Below, one piece after another: positions 46,950 through 56,600 of a stretch of 64,000 nt of DNA. The notes under the pieces were generated by a model. The model worked only from the letters and a program-made list of their open reading frames with translations, was not told where the DNA came from and ran no database searches. The stretch is from Panax quinquefolius (Eukaryota > Streptophyta > Magnoliopsida > Apiales > Araliaceae). The stretch lies in NCBI GenBank assembly GCA_020205615.1, contig CM035169.1, forward strand, positions 19,363,546 through 19,427,545, given 5' to 3'. The stretch's first letter is position 1, and each line of letters opens with the position of its first letter. A program made the translations under genes and the position numbers.

Positions 46950-47308
46950 AATTACGCAAAACAAGCAAAAAAATGGGCTGTAATGTAATATTTCATGATC
47001 GGTGACGCGTCACGGTCGTTGAACGCGAATGTGACGGCATCTAATCGCCGACCTGACGCGATCGCCGATAATGGTCGGCCGACACGTGGACCACGTCATC
47101 TTTATTGGCCTGGACCATCTTGACTCATTTCAATGACCGTATTTGTCATTTTGGTATTTCATGGCGGTCGCAGATATAGCGATCGCTAATAGTGGTGTTG
47201 ATGTGCATCCCAATGACCGATTTTATCGCGACGACTATCGGTGACCGCGTGTGGTCGAGATAGCTATCTGCTGACCGTCACGGTGCCGATAAGCTTTTTG
47301 TTGTAGTG
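46950..47308 (+). repeat. CACTA-2 3' subterminal repeats and inverted end
   Basis: GACCGTATTTGTC, GGCGGTCGCAGA, GTGACCGCGTGTGGTCG and similar blocks precede AAGCTTTTTGTTGTAGTG. Motif type and terminus match CACTA-1. Confidence 0.75.
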
Positions 47309-47810
47309 GTACTATCGCGACTTTTGGCACTTGGGATGGTCGGTGATTGGTCGACCAATGGTAAATTGTCATGTCCGGATCAGTATGGGGATGTGCGCGG
47401 GGCACTGGTTGCTGCGTTATGGGCGAAAAACTAGTTTCTTTGGGCTTTCGAAGATTCTTTCTGTTGAGCACGGTTATAGAAAGATGTTTACAGTTGATAG
47501 AAAAACATAAAAGAAGGGGGTTGTTGGTGACTTGTCGAGGCGTGATGTATTGGGATGGCTAAATGATTTGACATTTCCACACTTTGGGAAGGAGCATGGT
47601 AAGTTGAGAGCAATAAGTGCAGTGAAAAGCTCATAATTGGACACACTCGCCCATTTGGTTTGAGTTGCCATCTTTGGGGCACGATAAGCACTTCGTCATT
47701 GCATAGATGTAAATGCATACGGAGAAAATGTGTTCGAGAACTTGTTTTACACCGTCTTTAGAATACGAGTGGTAAAACAAAAGACAATGACAAATCACGT
47801 AAAGAGTTGG
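47309..47810 (+). pseudogene. CACTA-3 TNP2 remnant, second part
   Basis: After CACTA-2 the reading continues as GWSV-, NCHVRISMGMCAGH- and YGRKTSFFGL-like pieces, matching the TNP2 stretch with WSTHGKLACPYC and HGRK. It ends near a piece coding HNLDVMHIEKN-like sequence at about 47700. The region holds several stops; minus-strand frames here are shadows. Confidence 0.7.
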
Positions 47811-48180
47811 TGGAAATGAACATCAGGCGGGAATTGTGGCTCCATCCTAACAACTCAAAACCAAAAGCTCCATTTTGTCTTACCAAGCAACAGGTTGAAA
47901 ACATTTGCAAGTGGCTTAGTGCATTGAAGCTACCGGATGGTTATGCTTCTAACATCTCTCGATGTACTAAGGTTGAGCAGTTAAAAATTACCGAATTCAA
48001 GAGTCATGACTGTCATGTATTTATGCAGAAGTTGATTCCAATTGCCTTTCGTGAAGTATTACCGAGGAATATTAATGATGCATTTACCGCACTTTTAAAT
48101 TTTTTTCGGGATATTTACTCTACTGTTATAAGGTACAGGAATATTCGTTTTAAATTCAAATATATATTCTGCATGTAATT
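47811..48180 (+). pseudogene. CACTA-3 DUF4218 domain, N-terminal half
   Basis: The open frame 47807-48178 reads EMNIRRELWLHP, FCLTKQQVENICKWLSALKL, PDGYASNISRC, KSHDCHVFMQKLIPIAFRE, LPRN and LLNFFRDIYS. A clear DUF4218 start, open over some 110 codons. The second half of the domain and the DUF4216 part are deleted; at 48250 a short acidic tail (DEQDDDGGDFYTPG) and a stop follow. Confidence 0.85.
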
Positions 48181-48529
48181 TAATTTTCATTTAGTTATCT
48201 TTAACTGAATCATATATATGGACTAATGAGTTGCATTATATTATATCAATAGGGTGACGAGCAGGATGACGATGGTGGCGATTTTTATACTCCAGGAGTT
48301 AGTCGGCCTCGCTAGATGATCCACACTAATAATAAGGGGCTCTACTAGTTTTACTTAGTTTACATTCGTTTAATTTGTAGTTTACGTTATTTTTGATGTA
48401 TTAATGTAGTTTAAACCTTGGCATTTAGTTTAATTTAGCTTAATTAGATGTTTGATATACATTAGTTTAGATTAATGGGATGTTTTGACCTTTTTACTTA
48501 TCATTTAGTTGGTTTTTACATATTCTTAG

Positions 48530-48660
48530 GCCTTGGTAATTGTAATTCGTGTTATTGATTATATTGTTAGCTTGTGTATGTGTATGTCTTTGTTGGAGGT
48601 TATATTGTTAGCTTGTGTATGGGTATGTCTTTGTTGGAATACAGTGCAGTACAAGATGTG
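48530..48660 (+). repeat. Tandem duplication in CACTA-3 3' region
   Basis: TATATTGTTAGCTTGTGTAT and the following GTCTTTGTTGGA occur twice, about 40 bases apart (48558 on and 48600 on). Non-coding. Confidence 0.7.
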
Positions 48661-48769
48661 GGTTAAATCCTGCATATTGCAAAACAAATTAAATATTAAA
48701 AAAAATAGTCGATATTCTCGTGAATTAAAGTCGGAAATAAGAACTTCCTATTTTGGCATTCGACACGTG

Positions 48770-49026
48770 TCGTGATTATCATAAATAGAATACTATCGTA
48801 GAATATTTTCGATGGGACATATAGTACCCTCGTAGAATATTGAGTCGATGATAAGTCCGTCGAGGTTAAGTATCCCTGACTGAAAGATCGACGGACTTAA
48901 TTTCAACCTGCTTATATATGATAGAATTTCAAAATAGAACATTCCGTCGGAAATAATATGCCCTCGACGGAATATGCTTATTACCGACGGAATATTCCGT
49001 CAGAAATAACCCTTTTTGTAGTAGTG
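48770..49026 (+). repeat. CACTA-3 3' subterminal repeats and terminus
   Basis: Several copies of GACGGAATAT, CCGTCGGAAATAA and CGTCGAGG, including the palindrome ACGGAATATTCCGT, then CCCTTTTTGTAGTAGTG. A different motif set from CACTA-1 and -2. Confidence 0.8.
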
Positions 49027-50290
49027 TAAAATAATGGGTAGAACGGAATATTAAAATTGGAATATGCTTACTGTGATGATGACTCGTTCGGGTTCCTTGC
49101 TTTACGGGATGTCACAACAAAGCGCTCTCCTTGCACTACTCTGGCTTTGACTTTTTTGGAGCGGCCTTTGGTGCCTCCATCCTAATTTGAACTTGTCTTC
49201 GGTGAACGACAAAATCGGGCTAGGTGACCTTCTCTTCCACAATTATAACATGCTTTGGACGACATCGCGCATTTGAAGCATATGATAGGTGGTTGTTCTC
49301 CTTCCTTAACAATGGGTGCTAGTGCTGACGTTTTTCCATCATTGTTGAATCTCCTCTTCTTGAAATGTCCATTTTTACTGTCTTGGCCATGATTACCACC
49401 GAAGTGGTTACTATTTCTGGCATGTTAATTCCCTCCAAGTTTGTTATCGCTGCTTTTGATGGTGATACCTTTGGTATTTTCATCTTTGCTATTGCTTTCT
49501 CTTAGTTAGCGTTGATTTCGTTTATCGCGCTCCAATAAGCGAGCCCTATTTACAACATCCGAGTACAAACCCAGTTTATGAGAAATAAGATATTGACGTA
49601 TCTCCGGTTTCAAACCTCTTAAAAACATTCGCGTCATTCGCTCCTCATTATCGACCAAATAGGATGCAAACCGGGATAACTCCGTAAATTTAGCCTCGTA
49701 TTGCGACCGCGGTTATATTGTTTTGTTCCAATTCGATAAACTCCACTTCTTTCATGTGACGGATACTCTCGGGAAAGTACTTGTCGTTGAATAGCTCTTG
49801 GAACTTCTCCTAAGACATCTTGAGTGCATCAGGCTGGGTATGTTTTACAGATTTCCACCAGTAATATGCCTCTTCACGCAACATAAAGGCGGCGAAGGGA
49901 ACCTGTTGTTCCTCGGAGCATCCCAAGACATCAAATATCTTGGTGATCTGCTTTATCCATGCTTCCGCCTTAAGTGGTTTTGGCTCTCCTATAAACTACG
50001 GTGGTCGACTCCTTGAATCATTTAGCGTTGGCCGTCAAGAGTTTCGGTGTTTCCACCTATATTTTGGACAAGAGCCGCTCTCGCCTGATGTTGCAGAAAT
50101 TGCATAAAGCCTCTGAATAGTCCATCATTTGGTCAGTGTTGTTGTTTGTATGACGATTGTCGCCTTTCTGATACACATTCTCCTAATTATTGATATGTGG
50201 AGACTCAACGGTCTCTTGTGCTCCATTGCTATTCTCAACATTTTTGGATGTCATTTTCAGATACTGCCACAAAACAAAGGTTAATTGACA
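49027..50290 (-). pseudogene. Gypsy B gag remnant
   Basis: On minus, the order is Gag start (50290-50100), capsid (WETFEKLFN-like coding near 49810-49790, then FLRGLKPE-like near 49630) and zinc knuckles near 49290-49180 (CFKC and CYNC pieces). It aligns with 8570-9865 of copy A. The far left (49030-49090) is the start of the protease gene. Frames are shifted, and no long open frame remains. Confidence 0.7.
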
Positions 50291-50425
50291 TGTAACATAA
50301 TATCTCTAAACTCTGACCAACCAATTAAATACCAAATAAACTTAGGTAGGTCATACTAGCGAAGGAATTCCCGTCTCTCCCTCCTAGTTCTAGTCTCACA
50401 TCTTAGCGCAGGATCATATCCCTAA

Positions 50426-50437
50426 GCTTTGATACCA
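50426..50437 (-). other. Gypsy B primer-binding site
   Basis: Minus strand TGGTATCAAAGC, close to the initiator methionine tRNA site TGGTATCAGAGC and nearer to that consensus than the sites of A and D. Confidence 0.75.
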
Positions 50438-50439
50438 AT

Positions 50440-52003
50440 CATGGCGCCCCAATATTAGGTATACATCACCCATCTTGGGTCGCCGGATACGTAGATGCAA
50501 TTCAAATACAACTTCTTACAACCTGTAGGTATACAATACGACAAAACATAAAGCTATGAGTTTGAATACAAATATTCTCTACTAGAGATTATACAAACTC
50601 AAAAGGAGTCCTCATTACAATTATTATCACACTATTTCACAAAATAGTGAGAACTACTAATGCTATCCTACGGACCATCACTCCGTTCCCAGGCTCGTCC
50701 CAAATTTATATTCTCATTTTCACGAAGAGAAAACGGTGAAAGAAAGGGTGAGCTCAACTAGCCCGAGTAAAAATATTATGACTAAGATAATGCGAATAAA
50801 TTATCATTAGTCTCCAACAAATATTAAACCGATAAAATATAATAGACATCAAGTTTAAGCTGCGGTGAACAATCGATCCATTAAAAGAGTCAAGTAGAAA
50901 ATAAAATATACTATCTTTTATGATTTAAAAGGTTTTTCATCTTTATTATCATTGAGACTCGACTTAATAAATATTCCACATCATCGAATCACTGCGCTAC
51001 TGACCGAGGATATTCTTTAGTATCACGATCACAATTATCCATGCACTACGGGCCAAGAATATTTGTGTATTCATTAATGGTCATGATCGTGCCAACAATT
51101 GTCCATCAATGCACTACGGGCCAATGAGGACTTTTACCACATCATTTGTAATATTACGGTCATGATTACATAAGAATAATCCACAGTTATAATCATACCA
51201 AGTCCATCTATGCACTTCATGCCACGAGATGACTTTCAAAAATATAAATATAAGGATGATGACAATGATATAAGAATTCAATAAAACAAGTTCAAGAATT
51301 AATTTATCCAGGAACTAATAATGTTCAAATTGTCAACATGATACTACTTTGTAGAGTAAAATTCAAGAATGGTCGGGAAGAATATTTCCATAAAAAATCT
51401 TTGGATGAAAGCGAAATATCGAGGATATTCTACTAATTTCATGGAGTATAGAAGTCAAAACTTTAACCTTATTTGAGTATAATAAAGAATGGAATAACAA
51501 AAGAAATCACCATACATGCGGTGCTTGGCATGCATGATTATTCCAATGAATAATAATAGCGGAACCGTGTCGGGCAAAATTTTGCACCAAGCGGGATGTT
51601 CCAATGAATAATAAAGCGGAACCGGTCGGTGTAAACACTTGAGCAGGATGTTTTAACGAGAATAATAGAAGAATGTCACCAAGTATAGGGTAGATCGGCG
51701 TATACAAAGTTATTCCATCGAGAATAATAAGCAATGGAATAACAATGATTCTAAATCGTGAATAAGAAAGAATAACACCCCTTACAGTAAAAAGAACTGA
51801 ATATAAGAGTAGTTAAGTAGCGAGAAAACTTTTCTTCTTTCTCTCTATAATTTTTCTCTACAGTTTTGGTGAATTCGTAGAAAATAATGAAGGAATGAGC
51901 TTTATTTATAGAAAAATGAAATGCATAATAACTAATCCATGAGCGGTCCAGATTGATTTACTTTAATCGACGGTCCATATTTAAAGCAAAATTTTTAAAT
52001 AAA

Positions 52004-52056
<53 letters not shown>

Positions 52057-52133
52057 ATAATAATTGAACTTCCTCCCACTTTGTCAATAAAGTCATAATA
52101 ATTATATTCCCCACGTTTCCAAAATCAAGCATC

Positions 52134-52195
<62 letters not shown>

Positions 52196-52720
52196 GAACT
52201 CAAGTGAAAAACATCGGACAACTTCCTCTTCAATTTCAAACATGGGCCCCTACGGTGGGCCCCACCTAATTATATAAAATAATTTTCACTGGAGATTATT
52301 TTGAAAAAAATAGGTAAATGTGGGTCGATAAAATAAGCAAAATTGGTGACTTGCTTAAGCATTAATAATCAATACTGGTGTCTTCTTTGCAACCACGCAG
52401 CGACATTCGTACTTTTACTAGAGAGTAGTTCAATGATGATCGACGATAAAACTTCTGCCGTTATTTTCATAAAAATATTTTTGTCGTTTTCTTAATTCGA
52501 TAATAATTCTGTTGTGGGATCCACCAATGATTGTGCCATTGTACAAATATTCTCTGCTAAAACGAATATTCCCCGACCAATCGAATATAACAACTTGCAT
52601 ACTATGCAAAATTTACAAATATTACCCACAACTATAACATTATATCAATTTCACTCCATAATTTTCAAAAATAATATTTATAGAAAATTTATCTTTATTC
52701 AAAAAAGTTGGGGTTTTACA
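50440..52720 (-). mobile_element. Gypsy B 5' LTR
   Basis: 2281 bases, TGTAAAACCCC (52720) to GGGGCGCCATG (50440) on minus. It matches the 3' LTR along its length but has fewer CATTGGAATA units (51535-51740) and longer TA runs. The LTR end is mutated from CA. Confidence 0.9.
52007..52191. repeat. Two long (TA)n microsatellites in 5' LTR B
   Basis: TA runs at about 52007-52050 and 52137-52191, separated by about 85 bases. They match shorter runs in the 3' LTR. Confidence 0.85.
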
Positions 52721-52725
52721 AAGAT
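52721..52725 (+). repeat. Gypsy B target duplication, right (AAGAT)
   Basis: Identical to 29024-29028. Five bases is the usual duplication length for LTR retrotransposons. Confidence 0.9.
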
Positions 52726-53105
52726 GACATCAAATAACTTATATTCCTCTTCATAATTGTAGAGGACGAAAAATTGAAGAAACATGTTTTAAATTCACCC
52801 AATTTTGATATTGGACGAATTAATTATGATTTTTCTAATGAAATGAGAATTCTATTCATGAATTCAACTAAACAAATAAGATCTCTACTACTTAAAAATA
52901 ACAAGAAAACAATAGGAGTTACGAAAACTCTAACGAACTCTTGAATTTTAATAAAATCAATTAGTAAATTATCTACTAAAAGAAATTAATATTCCAAATG
53001 AAACAAGTAAAAAAAATCAATAATGTTCTTCTTTAATTTAATTTAATTTTAAGAAAAATTAAATAAATATTTAATTATTAAAAAATCTCATGAGAAACGA
53101 AATTG
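52726..53105. other. AT-rich unassigned DNA right of gypsy B
   Basis: This is the right half of the site where gypsy B inserted. No gene or known element was recognised. Confidence 0.4.
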
Positions 53106-53385
53106 CTTCTCTCTCCATCCCCTTTTAAATGTTGTTTAATTTAGAGTAGTGTTTTTTTTTATTAATATTTGTCGTTTAAAATTTTAATTAAGTATTAAAA
53201 TTTAAATATTAAATATAATTTTGATTCTCTTACTTATTTTTTATGTAATAAATAATAATTTTTTTACTAATACAATGACAATATTAATATTTAAAATTAG
53301 TTTGAACTAAAAAAAATAATATTAATGATTCTTCTTGATACGTGTGACTACTTCAAAAAGGACAAATAGTAACGGACCGAGGGAG
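53106..53385. mobile_element. Stowaway-like MITE, upstream of PQ-loop gene
   Basis: The right end GGACCGAGGGAG followed by TA is typical of Stowaway (Tc1/mariner type) MITEs. The left end CTCTCTCCATCCCCTTTT is a decayed counterpart. Length is about 280 bases, AT-rich and non-coding. It ends some 300 bases before the gene's ATG, so it may lie in the promoter. The left boundary is approximate. Confidence 0.5.
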
Positions 53386-53680
53386 TATAATGGCACTACA
53401 CTACAGTTAGTTGAAGAAGTAAAAGCGTGGGCCGTGGGACCTCAATCGTCAAATAAGGATTTTTTACAAAAAAAGGAAAGAGAGAGAGAGGGAGAGAAAA
53501 TGCATTAGATAAAAAGTGGAGGATAAAAGTGTAAATTGGCAAGTAGTAGTATTAGTTTATTTAAATTGTAGTACATTGATCCGATCGAGCACTGAAATTT
53601 GAAGTCGTCCACCTTGGAAACCACTTTTCAAGCTCTCCCAAGTGAAGTCAGTCATTTGAGGGGAGAGAGAGAGTAGGGAG
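53386..53680 (+). promoter_or_regulatory. Proximal promoter and 5' UTR of PQ-loop gene
   Basis: Contains a GA-rich run (53478-53497, GAGAGAGAGAGGGAGAG), a second purine run just before the ATG (53662-53680) and AT-rich blocks near 53520-53570. No convincing TATA box or defined start site can be chosen. The GA runs are common in plant 5' UTRs and promoters. Confidence 0.45.
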
Positions 53681-56600
53681 ATGAAGAAGCCCTTACAACT
53701 TGCACTGCACAGCACAGTAGTGTCGTCGTCGTCGTATTGCTTAAAGGAGAGGAAGCCATGTGTGGGCTGGGTCGATAAATACTTCGAGGACTGCTTATGC
53801 AACGGCAAAGACAAACTCTCTTTTGCATCCGGACTGGTAAGCCTTGTCAGTTGGGGAGTTGCTGAAATCCCACAAATCATCACCAACTTCCGCACCAAAT
53901 CCAGTCATGGTGTCTCCCTTTTGTTCCTCCTCACTTGGGTCATTGGGTATTCTCTCTCTCTCCCTTTCTCCCATCCATATACAATATTATACACACTTTA
54001 CCTTATTTATAGCTTAATTACCAAACAACCTCCTCTATTTTAATTCTAATAATTTCAAGATTCTTGTTTCTCCATGGTACAGTGATATCTTCAATCTAGT
54101 TGGTTGCCTTCTTGAACCTGCTACGGTGATTACTCTTCTTCTTCTCTCTCTCTCTCTCTGTTTTTTTCTTAAAAATTTGATTTTTATATCAGTCTCATAT
54201 CAATCTGTATTTTGGATGCAGTTGCCAACCCAATACTACACAGCCCTGGTAATCTACATTCAGTTCCTTCCCCCTACCTTTACTCAAAAATTTAATTTAT
54301 TTTTAATTTATTTATACATTGGAATCTATGCATATATACATCAATAACTGTTAAATTTATGCATACGTGTAATCTGATTTTTCATTTAAATTAATTATAA
54401 AATCATAATTTATGTTTTATTGGGTATTTGTTGAGCAGCTATACACAACAAGTACTGTATTACTTGTATTACAGAGCCTCTACTACGATCATATATATAC
54501 TTGTACATGGTGGAAAACCAAAAAAGCTGATGCTAATCAACCGGTACAATTACTTTTCTCTACCCTTTTTCTTTCTTTTAACTAATAGTACTCCCTCTGT
54601 TTCGAGAGCAGATTTTTCCTATCCATTTGTATTCTCCATTTAAATTTTGACAACTAATTTCTTACTTAACACCAATTAACTCTAAAATTAAATAAAAGAT
54701 CATTGTCAAAATTTAAATGAGGGACATAAGAGGACAGGGAAAATTGAGACAGATGATTGCTCTCCTCTGTTTCACGATAAAGAATCTATTTACTTTTTTT
54801 TAATAAATATAAATGATGTATGTTTGTCCCACTAGATAATGATAACTTTTTGGTTTAGAAGTCGTGGCACGACAATAAAGTTAGAATGATAAATTTGAAG
54901 ATATTACCTCATTTAATGCCTAATATCGGTAAATAAAAAGAGGAACAACCCGTCTCTTGCTTAATTGATTTAGGGGGTGTTTATTTAGAGCTGAATGAAG
55001 TTGAATCTGAATAATTTGAATTGGTCGATGCGTTTGTTTTAGTGCGAATTCTTTGAATCGGTAAGATGAAGCGAAATTTGAATCATTTAAAGTCGGTTTT
55101 TGAAATTTGAATGAAATAAAAAAAATTAAAATAAAAATATTAACTATTATATTAAGTAATATTAAATAAATTTTCAACAATTTTGAATTTTTTAGAGGGG
55201 GTAAAATAATAAAGTTTTGTCATTCAGATGTTTCAGACATGTCAATTATCAAACAATTTTTTTCATTCGGATTCAGATTCAGCTCATTCAGATTCAGATT
55301 TATTCAGTTTTTATCAAACACTCCCTTAATAAGAAAGAATTTGGTCCAATTGTAAAAAAAAAATTCTTATTGAAAGCTTTGTTGGGGGAGGGGAAATATA
55401 GTCCGGTCGAAATTCCTCTTTTTTTTAAAAAAAACTCTCTTTCTGGAACATTTTTTATTATTATTATTGCAAACGGGACTTTTGTGGAACGGAATATTTT
55501 CTTTACATTGTTTTGTTAATACTTGGGAACATGAATTATATTGTGTTAGATTGAAGAAGCAAAGAAACCTCTGCGACCACCCAAGGCAGATAATAATTCA
55601 GCCATTCCAATACCTGGAGGAGAAGCAGTCACACCCTCAGTCCCTGTCCGTAGGGACTTCTATTTCACGTACGTTTATGTTCTCCATACATTTGTCTTTT
55701 CCTAATATCTCCACTACTTTATGGAGTACTATAATTTAAAATTACTATAATTATTTGTTTTCTCTATGGCCTAAATACAAGAAATATGATAAAATTTTGC
55801 AGGTCAGCAAGATCATTGGCCGGCAGTGCAACTCCGCCTATTCGATCTTATCTATGGAGCACAAGAAGTGGCCCTTCAGCTGTTGGACTTGACAATGACT
55901 CGTCTTCAGATGATGAGGCTGATAATGCTGCAACGTCGAACAAGAAATCTATCAGCCAGCCTAAGCCAATCCCACGTTCTGTGAGTAATTATATGAATTA
56001 TTCTCATATGAAATTAACTTCTTTTTGACGTATTCTGAACGTGACCGATTATTTGAATCACTTGCATACTAGCAAGACTGCCATTAATTACTGAAATGTA
56101 ATTTTTTCTCGTTTTAAGATTCATAGTACTGATATGGAGTAGAGAAACTTATGTATCTAGTTGTTCATACTCGTTTCAAACTCTGGATTGATCAATTATA
56201 TACCTTACATGTAAAATGAATTTATACCTGAACCTCCTTGCGTTGAATTCTAATAAAACCAAAAACTAAGAGAGCATTACTTTCTTTTTAGCCGTAACAA
56301 ATTTCAGTTTCTAATCAAGTCATTTTCAAATAAATAATATACTAATTATTATTAGAGCAGTTGATGTATTTCATCTAATTATACTATGTTAGAATAATAG
56401 GATCACACACACGCACACAAACGATAGAGAATTAAGAAGAACACAAGAGATTTACGTGGTTCCCCAATTTGGGTACTCCGCAGTAGCCCTTTTCCAATGG
56501 CTTCTTTATTATGAGTCACAAGTTCCCAACAAATCTCCACCTTGACGAATAACCTCGTCCCTTCAGAAGATACGTCACTTGTCCTATCCAGTCTCGGGGT

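Larger units (their letters stand above)
42498..47308 (+). mobile_element. CACTA transposon 2, nested in CACTA-3
   Basis: 4811 bases from CACTACAAGAAAA to TTTTTGTTGTAGTG. It is a shortened relative of CACTA-1: the leader (42838-42975) jumps straight to the TNP2 end (43000), so the transposase-associated domain and most of TNP2 are deleted. DUF4218, DUF4216 and the second gene remain, all decayed. Subterminal GCGACC-type repeats match CACTA-1. A non-autonomous deletion derivative. Confidence 0.85.
41135..49026 (+). mobile_element. CACTA transposon 3, left end missing
   Basis: The + strand holds a TNP2 transposase gene (41183-42497, continued 47309-48310) and ends CCCTTTTTGTAGTAGTG at 49026, a CACTA-type terminus. 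No CACTACAA end is present at the left, where it meets gypsy integrase near 41135. Its subterminal repeats (ACGGAATATTCCGT, CCGTCGAGG) differ from those of CACTA-1 and -2, so it belongs to another family. It is interrupted by CACTA-2. Confidence 0.8.
29029..52720 (-). mobile_element. Ty3/gypsy chromovirus B with nested CACTA insertions
   Basis: Two family-1 LTRs (29029-31434 and 50440-52720) in the same minus orientation bound the unit, and identical 5-base duplications AAGAT lie at 29024-29028 and 52721-52725. This proves a single original insertion. Between the LTRs remain the polypurine tract, chromodomain and integrase end (left), then an integrase piece (40712-41134), then protease/gag, gag start and PBS (right). 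CACTA-1 splits the integrase end, and CACTA-3, with CACTA-2 inside it, sits between integrase and gag. RT, RNase H and the integrase core are missing. Removing the CACTAs leaves about 6.9 kb. Confidence 0.9.
54544..55549 (+). other. Intron 4 of PQ-loop gene, filled with MITEs
   Basis: A 1006-base intron, compared with about 80-190 bases for most others in the gene. Roughly half or more consists of MITE sequence (54591-54756 and 54973-55325, perhaps also 54757-54960). The start of the last piece (CTCCTCTGTTTCACGATAAA) looks like another Stowaway end. Confidence 0.7.

Noticed and set aside
27797..52735. TGACATCAAAT at 27797 and again at 52725 as a pair of LTR starts
   Set aside because: The match is only 11 bases, and the sequences diverge at once afterwards. 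The second copy partly overlaps the gypsy B target duplication.
53557..53898. Minus-strand frame of 113 codons at the start of the PQ-loop gene
   Set aside because: Antisense shadow of exon 1, which has clear family motifs on +.
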